Shown here: piece after piece, positions 32,083 through 45,100 of the stretch
Layout: every line of letters starts with the position of its first letter
Position numbering within the stretch: position 1 is the first letter of the stretch
NCBI GenBank assembly: GCA_019925095.2
Contig: CM034397.1
Span: 4,359,763-4,423,762 of the forward strand
Origin: Dendrolimus kikuchii
Taxonomy: Eukaryota > Arthropoda > Insecta > Lepidoptera > Lasiocampidae
DNA length: 64,000 nt
Direction of reading: 5' to 3'
Translations under genes and position numbers: made by a program
Notes under the pieces: model-generated
The model's database searches: none
The model's input: only the letters and a program-made list of their open reading frames with translations
Told to the model about the DNA's origin: nothing

Positions 32083-33097
32083 GTTAGTATTGTTTATCTT
32101 ATGTAATCTATAACAGCTTCTTATCCGTGCAAGAACGGAGAAAGAATACAAATTCCTGCGTTCCGGCGGCCTGTCGTAAGAGGTGACAAAACAAACCACA
32201 GTCGGTTGGTAGTCTAGAGTATACCGCCATAACAACTCTGAGTGGTATTCTGGAATTAGTGGCCAGGTTCTAGTCTCCCTTTAGAGTGCAGCAGCACATT
32301 GGTAGCAGTGTTTTTGGTGTTACGAATGTCCATAGGCAATTGTAACCGCTTACCCTCACGTGGGCCGTCTGCCAGTCTGCTGAACTCATACAATAAAAAA
32401 AAAATCTGCATTGCACACACATTCTGATGGTACGTATCTTCTTAGGTCAATAAGAAAGTTATGTTCTTTTATTGCCAAAAGCTAACAGACACCACCAGAC
32501 GGAAAGTGGTCACCGCTGTCTGTGAATGTTTGCAACACCAGAGGCGCTGCCAATGCTTTGCCGGCCACAAAGATATTTTATAAAACCCTTATTGAATGAC
32601 CCCATGGTGTAGCGCAGAAGGAAAATCTCGGTGAGAAGTTCTCTCCGAGTCGTTATTGTATGCAGAATATATGCTCTAGAAGGTAGCTGGGTAGCTGAAC
32701 GTTGAGCTCAAGGAAATGAGGGTGAACATCTCGCCGATGGTCAGCGGTCTGTTATGTTCTTATCCGTGCAGGAACGTAGAAATAATATAATTTCCTGCGG
32801 CCAGGCGGCCTGTCGTAAGAGGCGACAAAACAACCCCCAGCCAGGTGGTAGCGCATTTGCCCGACTGGATGGCTACCACCTCTAGTCCAGAGTATGCCGT
32901 CATAACAACCTTTAGTTGTGTTCCGGCATTAGTGACCAGGTTCCAGTCGCCCTTAAGAGAGCACCTTTGGTGTTGCAAATGCCCATAGGCAATGGTAACC
33001 GCGTTCCATCAAGTGGGCCGTCTGCCTGTCTGCTGAACTCCTGCAATAAATAAAAAATGTTCTGGAGAGACGAAAAATTTTAAGACAGATCTCAAAC

Positions 33098-33128
<31 letters not shown>

Positions 33129-36100
33129 ATAACAAAAATTGGTCCCAGCAGTAATACATATGTGGGCTGATAGTATATAGGTATAGATGGTATTGTAATA
33201 CTGACACTTTATTTCTTTGCTGCAGAGCACTTAAATGGTAAGAATGGATAGTATAATAGATAACCCGTGTAACGTGATAAAAGAATGCTACCCAAATTAA
33301 AAGGGCAGATAAATGTTGAACTGCAATAATGCTAGTTATGACATAGTATGCGTGCGAATATTTAGGCACTAAAGGGAAAGGCTGCTAAGCGTAAAATGAC
33401 TTCATTTCGCCGAGATGGGAATGTTGTGATGAATGTGCGGTATAACGACTTTGCGTGGTAGAGCTATGCTGGAATCATTAACTTGATTACAGTTCTTAGG
33501 GCCCGCTCGATTGGTGTTATACCACGCTCTCACAAAGTGTCGTTTACTATGAGCTATTCGGGTTTCTTACGATAAGTGAGAGTACCGATAGGCACTTCTC
33601 CCTCCTTACCCTCGTTCCTCCTGTATGATCCCTTTAACTCATCCTATTTTTTCCACCATTATTATCCTCCTTTCCTCCTTCATTCCTATCACTTTTATCT
33701 CATCCTAAAGGCAACACGATGGCTTCGCCCTCGGGTGTTATAAACGTCTATAGGTGAGGGTAAGCATTTTCCATTAATTTGAGACTAATCCCTTCCATCA
33801 TCGGCATGCGATATATGGTGAATATTCCACCTATACTAACGAAACGCTTTGCGTCTACCTTCGTCATGCCCACCGCAAAAGAGTGGAACTCATTGCCGGA
33901 GGCGGTCTTTCCCGATACTTACAACCTGGGTATCTTAAAATCCTGTGTAAATAGGTACCTTCTTGGAAAGCGTGCTCTATCTTAGACCATATTTCCGCTC
34001 CACATCGGGCGAGATCATAATCAAACGCGAACCTATATTACCATAAAAAGTGGGCCGTCTGCCCGCTTGCCAACGTCGCAATAAAAAGAACGTGTGCGTC
34101 TCGGGACGCCCGACAGAAGTGATAACTTAGCCTGCCTACCGCTGTCGTATGTGTGAGAGAAAGAGAAGCCAGATTGACTGGCGCCGTAACGCATTACGTA
34201 ACGAAGTGGTTTACCCTCCCATAAGAAGTTATCACTTCAAAAACAAGAATGCATGAAGTTCATTAGAGTCACCAGGCAACCGATTAGGACTAGATGCGCT
34301 CTCTCGCGAGCTTTTACGCATGAACGGCGAGTGATCAGTGACAACCCGCTGGTCGGTGATTTACGTATAGATAAGTACACGACGATCACTGCTTGATCAC
34401 GCGAGCTTCACTGATTGACAACGCTGCGACCATGAGTGGATGGTGGTGCTTTTCGTTTGCAGGTTTGCAGGTGCCGCACAACCTCACTGATGCTCAGAAG
34501 CAGGTCCGGGTGGAATGCTGCCGTAATATGACAAACAAATTTGAAGCAGGCTCGTCTGGGCGTGTTTACGACATCACTACAAGTGATGAGTCCTTGATTT
34601 ATCAATATGATCCAGAAACGAAGCGCCAGTCGATGGTTTGGGTGTTTCAAAATGAATCAACGCCTACCAAAATGAAGCGATCTAGAAGCGGGGGGGAAGA
34701 TTTTGATAGCGGGTTTTTTCAATTTGACTTGCTACTTGGTGTCAATTGAACCAAAGAAGCATCAACGCCGAATGGTATATTACTAAATGCAAGTTTTCTA
34801 TGTTGTGAGCAACAAGCAACCAAAGTTACTGCTCCACCACGACAACGCGCACGCCCATACAACGCTCAACGAAGGACTTCCTGGACAGCACGCCAGTCAA
34901 ACTCTTGGGTTACCCTTCTTAAAGCCCTGACCCAGCAAGCACCGCGTGCCTTTTTTTTATTCCCGCAAATAAATAATCAGCTCAAAGGGTCAATCAAAAT
35001 TTTGTCTGCTGTCAGCGTTCGAGCAAGCTGTAAACGAGGTATCTGCAGCGGGCTGGAAAAAGTGCTTCAAAAATTGATTCTGACGCATGCAACCTTGTAT
35101 AGAGACTGGTGGACAGTAGTTTGAAAAGATTTAATAAAAAAATATTTACCTATATAACATTCTTTTTATTTCGCAAAACTTTCTGAGTGTCCCACGTATA
35201 TTTGGTGTTTCAAATTAATCTAGTAATCTACTAATTAACACCAATTAAATCATAAGTGCGCGTATTGCGCGTTTAAGAATTAGCTTTACAAATATGGGAA
35301 CTAATGTATGAAGTGCTTCTAAATTATTTTGAGTCATATTTTTGTTTTCCGTAGCCATTTAATTAATAACGGAATTTTTGTACAATCCTCGCGTCCACCT
35401 GTCCACATGTCTATGTAGGTATGCTAAGTCCCGGCTCTTTTCTGAGTATTTACTGGATTTACATTAGTCATCAAGAAACGTTGTTATGACTTTAAAAGAC
35501 TTACCTTACCGCATATGTAAATAGATTGTTCACTGAATTTTTAATCCCTCAGATTATTCATACGGCCTAGGCCAGTGTTCCGCAAACTTTTTGTATTCAA
35601 GGTACATTTAGGAAAACGGAAATTTTTGGAGGTATACCACAAATAAAAATCATTTTTTAATTAATATTAATCAACATTTATTTATTGATCACCGAAACAA
35701 TATTTATTATTAATCAAAAAGATTTAAGTTTAAATTGAAGAAAAGATATTTATTATTATTAATCAACAAACCTAAAGTTCAAATTGCAGCATCACTTTAT
35801 TTTTCCGAGGTACACAAATTAATGACCACGGTACACCAGTGTGCCGCGGTACATACTTTGCGGAACACTGGCCTAGGCCATTGGGACGTACTAATAAGTC
35901 CCGGCGTCTTCTGCTAACGTAGTCAGGGTCTTTTTTAGTAGCTGTATTAATCCCCCATTTACACGTATGAGGACCACTCCTACTTTTTTCGTGATATTAC
36001 TACACAATTGTATAGCGGCATTTAGAAAGTATGTGAGGGTAAAGAAAGACATGATAACTCCGGAGAGTTCTCGATTCAGCTGTTAGACTTTGTGTTACAA

Positions 36101-39100
36101 ATAATTCCGATCTATAGTTAATTTTTGATAGTAACGAATTTTAGTGAATTTTTAATTTATATTATAGTGTTTAGCCTGAAGTCGTGGCTATTCTCAATAG
36201 CCAGATTTACATAATAGTCTGAGGGCTGGTTAATAATATAGAATCTATTTAAAATTTCGCTTAAATCCGATATTTACTTGAACATAGTTTTAATTATATG
36301 TAAAAGAAAATCGAAAACTTGTAAATTAGTTTATGTCCTTCCAGACTCTTGCACGGTCAGAGCTCTGTCACCACTCCAGTATTTATACCACATAGGCTGT
36401 GGACTTATAATATGGACTGCACTGGAGTATTCCTTACACAGATGGGTGTTTCACTTAAACCCTGGCTCTTCAATCACAATGATCAAAATGCACTTTTTGA
36501 TACATGGGATGCATCATAAGGTAATATTTGACTGTACTGAATTATATATTATTTAAAATTATAAATACGAAAGTTTTGATGGATGTTTGTTGCTCACTCA
36601 CGCTAGAACGGCTTTACAGATCTGGATTAAATTTGGCACAGAGATAGATTATAGTTTGCAGTAGCACATAAGCTACTTTTTATCCCAGAAAAATGTACGA
36701 TGCCCGTGGGATAAAGTTAACGCAAGTGAAGCCGCGGGCAAAAGCTACTTCAAATATAAATATACAATAATATACAATATTTGTATATATATAAATGTAG
36801 ATAAAATGGTTCAACTGCGATGTGTTGATTGCTATTCCTTGAAAATTATTTAAAAACTTGAATATTGATGAGAACTTGACACTCGCTAAATACATAAATG
36901 GTGCAGAGTATTTAGAGGGAAGAAGAGAGATACAGAGATCATAATGTCTTCACTGATTTCAGGTGCCCTTTGATGGACTGCGGCAGGTGTTCCCGCCGAT
37001 TCCAGCATTCCTGTTGGCTTCAATCTTATATTCACTACTGCAAATAGTGCTTACTTACCCACTAATCAAACTAACTGGCGCGTTAATAGGTAAGTTGAAC
37101 TACATATTTCTTAATAAAACTACGTTTTAACGGTTTTAAGCGCGGTAATTTTATTTGATTTTGGTTTTTCCGACGTTTCGGCCAGTTTTCAGTGGCCGTG
37201 ATCACGCAGTGAACACACGCTGGATAAACCCAACCACTACATCAGATTCGATAACCCAGAAATCCTCGCGGAAGAGAATCGTTTCATACCTAGAATGATG
37301 CGTGAGGCTATTGAAATCAAAAAACACCCAAATTTCAATAGAGAAGATGGTTGGCAAGTACCACCTGTTTGGGATCCAATTATCAAAACTATTAAGACCC
37401 AAACCCAGCAAAAACCAGCTGCCCGACCTCAAGACACTGTGAGCTCTTTCTGCGTACAACGGAATACAAACCAACTTGACTTATAATTACTTTTATTTTT
37501 CCTTCCACCCATTTTAATATTATATAAAATTATTAGAGCTAGGCATGTTTGCTGAAGAGTTTCTTGCGCCGCTTCTTCTCTTCAAGTCATAACATGTTGC
37601 GAAGCGGTAGTAAATTAGATTAGGCTCCCATAGAGTAAATAATAACCATAAACAAAATTAAAATTAAATAATTAAAATTAACAAGTTGGCGGTAGGCTAA
37701 ATAAAACTTTAACAAAACTCGTTGACACTTGACATCTTTGTCTTCCGTGATCACGGCCACTGAAAAGTGGCCGAAACGTCGGAAAAACCAAAATCAAATA
37801 AAATTACCGCGCTTAAAACCGTTAAAACGTAGTTTTATTATGTATACAAGTCGCGAAAACTTAAGAAAATATTACATATTTCTTTAAAAATAGAGTAAAT
37901 ATTTGACAGGCTGTGAAGGATTCCCTAAAGCTGGCAACCGTTCCTTGTTTTCGTTATTTGCCTAAGGAGCCGAAAAATATAAAGCCGAAAGGACGTTGTT
38001 TAAAATTATTTTCATAAAAAGCATTTTTGAAGTTCTACCACCTACAACATTTATGTTTTTTTTTATATTGCCCTTCAATTTAGCAGCTACTTTGGGAGTT
38101 AATATCTTACTACCTTGATTTCATTAAAAATTATTAAAGCACATTGTATTGTTTCTTCAAGACCTTACTAACGAAAGTACGCTGAAGTTACGTGATCACA
38201 GGGATGAAAAGAGTACTTGTCGTCCCTGGGTAACGTTTTTTCCCGCTGTCAAAAATTTTAAAACTATACGAGCTATGTCCGAACATTTTATACGCCCACT
38301 GTTAAATCACGATATAAAATTGTAATTAAAAAATATCAACAATTTTGTAACATAATTTTACATTTATAAATTATTTTTCCTAAATTATTATATAATTTAC
38401 ACAAATTTGAGCTATATATTATATTTATAATCATCAGTCATAAAATAATACTGGCTGTTAGAATGCAATGTGAATTATTAAATGAGTTCATTAGATTTAC
38501 ATATTATGGATTTAACGCCTGATTTCATTACAGAAGTAATTATTTATTTAATTAATCCGTTTTTATTTGATTTTCTCATATTCGAAATAATAAGCAGAGT
38601 GTTAACCTCGGGTGAAAGATCTATCACTCGAACTAATAGCGCCCTTGCTACGCTCGTGCGCCATCTCCTGCCTAAGTAGGTCTCTTTCATCCCCCGTATA
38701 ACAATCTACTATTTTAACCCTTAGTTACGTGCAAGGTGACCAATTGTATTCTTTTTTTAATGCTTACGGTTTGTGACTCACATTGGCATGCGATATGACG
38801 TGTTAATTTCATATAAATTAGATTACACATTTGTCTGTTGTTACGTCAGCAACTATTTATATTGTTGATAAGTATAATGTTTATAATGGTTTTAAATCTT
38901 GCCATGGGGGCAACCTCCCTATATGTTTTGAACATGAGACAGAAAATTTTCGAAAAAATCGGACCTCAAAAATATTTTCAACGAAAATTGGGTCTGAAGA
39001 AAACAGTTAAGATTTTGAGGTATGGATTATAATTAAAACTTTTATCGGTTTTAAGTGTGGCATTTCATTTGATTTTTATTCAACGTTTCGGTCATTTTTC

Positions 39101-42100
39101 GGTAGCCGTAATCACGGAGAACTGTCAAATCGGGCTTATTATTTTATTTTTATTTATTTTTTTATGTTTAAGGCTTGGCAACTAGGCCTTTAAGCCAGGC
39201 GCCGTTGTATTGTAGGCTACAATCGACGTCATTCAACGGAGTTCTTGTGAAAACTCGAAAGGCCACATTTGGCTATATAGTTCAGATTTCTTGCAAAAAC
39301 ACATAATTACTACTCAAAAACTATCAATATCCCACAACTATTGTTCATTTTAGAGTAATTTTACACATTTTTAGAAAATAAAACTGCACAGCACAACGTC
39401 TCCTTTCAGTTCCCGCCAAAAACTCCTATTTTAATTTTATTTAAAAAAGCATCATAGATTTTGTTGAAAAACTAATATCTATTTTTAGTAGTTATAAGGC
39501 GTTGTTTGTTTGGAAAAAAAACTGTGAGTTTGGAAAATCACAATGCATTTATAAGATGTGATTTCTAGTAAGTACCACTAAAACTCCGTCATTATTCATC
39601 AATCAAACTATAAAATAGCTAACGTTTCTCCTACACGAGTCTGGCTTTAGTCTGATGCTTATACCGATTTAATGTCAAATTTTGATTCGTGTGAATTTCA
39701 CCTTTGGAAAATGACCTTTTTCTTTTTTCGTAGTGAAGTTAGTGAGTTGACGCAAAAACCGTCATAAACAATAATGAAGGTCGTGAACTTGGCCTGACGC
39801 GAACTATATTCAAGGCGCGTCACAATGACATGTTATTAAACAACGATCGATGCCATTGTGTGCATTTGGAAGGCCGAACATCAATTTCCGACTGCTCGTC
39901 TTTATTACAGACTAGCATGTGCCTACGAAACTTGCCTCGCGTCGTTGCCATGACGACGACTTATTTCATGTTTGGTGCGTTCTGCTTGTAACTCACAACG
40001 CTCGATATGTTTTTTCAGTCGTTCCACATAGTGACCACGGTCGTTATGGACGTCATAATTTTCGATCACGCAGTGCTCATAACGATCCATCTCAAGAGGT
40101 GGGTCGAAGTAAGCGTTGACTACAGAACATTAATTCTATCTATCGATACGTTGACAAAGGCGCGACTTTCAAATAAACCATACATTAATTAATGATATTT
40201 GTGTATTTCGCCAATAATGACACCAACACTCAATAATCCGTCCGTTATAGTTACTAATACTTGTATGTATTTATAGCTTATCTCAAATTTTAACAGATAG
40301 TCAGGCAAATAATTAATCGGTAAGATATAGGAAACGGCCGTCAGTTGCCTTAACATCGGATGAATGTTGTCATTATTTGTATGAAGCTGTGTCAAATTTT
40401 AGCCGATAGTAAGATAAATTAAGGTTCGGTAAGATACAGGAATCGGTCATTATTATATTTTTCGCTATATTTTTCTGTTCCACGGAATAGACAATAGATG
40501 CTGACGTCATTTATCAAGATAAAATTTATCTAGTGTTGACCCGGGTTATAAGCTAGTTCTGTGCCTTATTTAATTTCAATCCGTTTAGTTTTTCCGTGAC
40601 GCTTTAACAGACGGACTGACAAATAAAAATTCCGATTTAGTCCCTCTGATTTTTTTTGCCTTTTAAACGCATTATACAGTCGAGGTATGAAAAGGTTCAA
40701 CAGTTTTCAAATTGATTCATTTAACGTTCCGCGAGCACGTGTTACCATTTCCAATTAAGTCACAGAACAGACTGTTCCACAGAAAATTATGTTTAACAAA
40801 CATATTTAACATAAAAATGTTGTTTATGTTTAAGTATAGTGATCATATTCTCTTTGTTTCTGTTCGGTTCTGTCATTGATAATATTTCAATTATCTTTTT
40901 CCACGTTTCTATATTTTATAAACGTGGCGAAACGTAACATTTGTTAAAATGTTGGCAGTACTGTCTCTTGTACTCGTGCAAGCAAAAAGCGACTTTAAGA
41001 TGACGAAACTTTTCATACCGCGACTGTACAAGCTCGAACACTACAGATTCATTATATTCTAATTCTTCTTTTTGTGAACACTTGACACGATTGCGATGAA
41101 AACTTTTGTGTATTTATTAGTGGGTCTTGAGATTTTTAACATACAGAATACTGCGAGAAAATCTCAGCTGGGATCTCATTCCAAATTCCCAGAATAGGCT
41201 GGAAGAAGACAGCTCAGGATAGATATGTGACAAGTATTCGGGTAGGGCTGGGCAGCATTCGGTAAGCTTCGGTAAGCTGAAGAGGAAAGTCTTAGAGCAG
41301 TGCGTCCTCCCCGTCCTGACCTACGTACGGGTCCGAGACGTGGACACTGACGATAGGACTGGTCCACAAATTTCGAGTCGCTCAACGGGCTATAGAGCGA
41401 GCTATGTTGGGTGTTTTCTTATGGATAGGATTAGAAATGAGGATATCCGTAAGACAACCAAGGTAACTGACATAGCTCGCAAAATTAGCAAGGTGTGATG
41501 GTAGTGGGCCGGTCACGTTTGTCACAGGACCAATCGACGATGGGGCAGACGAGTCCTGGAGTGGAGACCGGGCCTCGGTAAACGTAGTGTCGGAAGCCAT
41601 TGATGTAACAATCGGAAGCCCTCCAGCCTGATTGACTGACGAGTGCAGCGCAAGGTCGCTGGTAGGCACTGGATGAGGAAGGCGGAGGACCGGGATGAGT
41701 GGCGCCGACTTGGGGAGGCCTAACTTAGGAGCTGATGTCGAATTTGAGATCCTCTGTGCTTGAGCAGGCTAAGCCTTTGCCGGCGTACCTCACTCCAACG
41801 CAGAGGCTTCAGGTTCAATTCCCGGCATGGTAAATTTGGGTAAAAGAATTTTCCCTTATTTACTATAGTCTGGGTGTCTGGAATCGTCCCCAGAGTAGTC
41901 CATTGTATATCACCCATAACCCAAGCGTAACTTGCTTAATTTAGGGATATACAATGTGTGTGTTTCTGTGCTAATAAAAAAAATTAAAAGGGCCATTAAG
42001 TGACTCTGAGTGTAACGATTCTTTCTTTTGCCGTCTGGGGATAATGAAGACGGGCGCCCGTTCGACAGATATATAGGCTATCTGATCAATAACAACCGTC

Positions 42101-45100
42101 CAATCTCATGCTCTGATTAGATGAAACTAGTTTGTAGAGACGTCAAACATAATTGGCCAAAACAATATTAGCCAAAGGAATTTTATATTGAGCTGTTGTA
42201 TTTTCAAGTATCATTTACAATCACTAAACAAAATTAAAACTATAATATACCTATATAGTAAGAATATATTCAGCTAATTTATAAACATAAAAAGTTACTA
42301 AACTTTCCCAACACACTGGCCGCGTTATTTTTTTTATTAATTTTTAATATAATGTGTAGTTTAATATAATCAATGAATTTACGAGTGCGTTGTGTGTAAA
42401 TACACATAATATGTGTACACACAGAAGTTTTTTTTTCTCCTTTCTAAATTTTCATTGAGCTTTTCGGGCGCACTGGACGAAAACTAACGACGAAAGGCAT
42501 CTCTGCTGATACTATAAAATTTCATAATGTCTATTCACCAATCATCGATTTCTAATTTTTAATATGTTATATGTTTGTAGTCTAACCCTTTCACGTATCT
42601 CGAGCAAATTAGATAAATATTTATAGCAATAAAGTAAAGTTTACAACATATTTCGACTTACTTAATATTAATATATGCAGAAGTCGTGGAAGGCCACGAC
42701 ACACCTTCCATGATCAAATTGATCGTGTACTAGCAGAAGGTGATGTCAGGAGCCTTAAGAACAGACGAGCGTGCATGACAAGAGTTATGAATGTCAAAGA
42801 AACAAGTGAGGTGTGTAAGAATAAGCCTAAATGGCGCTCTGTTGTTCGTGCCTACCCCGTAAGGGAACTGGCGTGAAGTTATGTATGTATGTATGTATGT
42901 AGGTTTTACCGATGCCATGCATATACAGTATTTTAGATTATTTATTTGCGAGACATCTATCTTCGAGTCATGGAATTAAGGTTATATAGGTTATATGTTG
43001 CAGCAAAAAAATTTAGTACGTCATGTCTTTATTATAACTATAATAATATTTTTATTTCCTTTTATTGTGTCTCTGTTTTATTGAGCATGCACTGTTTGCT
43101 ACAACTCCATTTATTCTTCAAAAGTCATTCTGTAACATACTTCTGTATAAAACTTATAAAAAAAGAACCTGAGATATAAATAGAATAAGAAATATAAAGA
43201 AAAACAATTTTTAGCTAGACGTGTTGCTGGGGAGTTTCTTGCCGCTTCTACTCCTTAACAGCAATAACACGTTGCCAAGTGGTGTACATAGACTAGGAAG
43301 TAAAATTAAATTTTAACCTTTATGTATGATCTTCAAAAAGTGTTCTCCAGTGGAACTTATTTTGAATAAACACATTTGAATTTGAATATAAATTTTAAAA
43401 TAAAATAAAGACATGTAGAGATCCTCGGTTGAATATTTCAGGCGACGAAACGGCGGCCTATATTTCCGGCAACATAGAGTTACTATCCAATAAAACATTA
43501 GGCAAGGCCGTCAGTATTTTAGGAACATTCCATGATGACAGTTGTCTGTAGTTAAGGGGCTATCCATAGATTACGTTACATGTTAAGGGGGAGGCAGGGG
43601 GTGGACGAAGTGTAACATTGTGTGAGAAAGGGTGGGAGGAGTCCTAAATTTCGTGACGTTACATTTCAAATCTAATATGTTTGAGCTAGTTATGAACTAC
43701 TGTTTTTATTTAATAATTTTTGATGTAAAATTGCAAAATATTTCATGTCACCTTAGGAAGGAGGAGTCTAACGAATGTGACCAACTGTGACAAGGACGAG
43801 GCAGGCGCCAAAAATCATGACATTCGTGTGACGTAATTTGTAGATGGCCAATTTTTTTTTCTTTGATTAATCCTTAAAATGGGCCAAATTTAATATTATT
43901 TTTGTCTCATCAAAATTGCCGCGCCAAAACCAAGAGCATTATATCGTCTCTTTTACTCTAATACAAATTCTATGTAGTTAGAGGGAGAAAGCATCAGTTC
44001 AACGTTCGATTCAATTCTCTGTATTTGACCACAAATTTGTGATGCTTCCCAATTAGCCGTGTGTGACAGTTCGGCAACAAATTTGTGGTGGTTCCGTCTT
44101 AAAAGGTTAAATGTTATCCCTGATAGAATTTGTGCTTTTAAATATTGCGAAAGGACATAGACTCAATCATAGTGTCCATTTATGCTCTAGACATAGCCAT
44201 CCAGACGGCCAAATACCTGGCTGAGAGCTGTTTAATAAATTGTGCTGCTTGATTTTAATTATTACACATATCGTCATTGATAGACAATTGCTGTCCATTT
44301 CTAGACGTAGGCATCGCCAAGTTTCCGCTACACATCTCAGTCCTCAGCTTTGCTCATTCAGACCCAATCGGCGATCTTATCCAGGTTCCGGGAACACCGG
44401 GTTAAAAGGCGTCTTGCAGTGCGTTTACCGAGATGCGGTCTCCATTCCTTCATTCCAGGACGCCTTTGCATTATCATCCAATAATTCTCGATAGGTTTAC
44501 AAAAGAGGGACTAAAATTCAGCTAAAAAAATCTTGGAACCCTAAATATTTCACATACTAAATGAATACTACAAACTTATAATAAAAAGATAATAAAATTA
44601 ATTACAGCATGCTAAATTTGATTTCAATTATTAGAATTTGTAGCATTTTTTTCAAGTATTTACATACATACACATACATACATAACTTCACGCCAGTTCC
44701 CTTGCGGGGTAGGCAGGAACAACAGAGCGCCATTCAGGCTTATTCTTACACACCTCACTAGCTTCTTTGACATTCATAACTCTTGTCATGCACGCTCGTC
44801 TGTTCTTAAGGCTCCTGAAATCACCTTCTGCTAGTACACGATCACTTTGATCATGGAAGGTGTGTCATGGCCTTCCACGACTTCTGCATCTATCCACTTT
44901 GGCATTGTATATCTGTTTAGTCATTCTTTCATCATGCATTCTTTCCACATGCCCGAACCACCGGAGCATTCCTTTCCTTACCTTCACCCCGACACTCTCT
45001 TTCAGACCAACTCTCTTTCTTACTTCGGTATTACGAACGCGGTCCGCGAGCGTCACTCCGCAGATTTTGCGCCGTGCTCGCAAGTATTTACATCATCTAA

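Noticed and set aside
41176..41669. Minus-strand ORFs of 69 and 95 codons
   Set aside because: Antisense to the RTE-like relic read on the plus strand.
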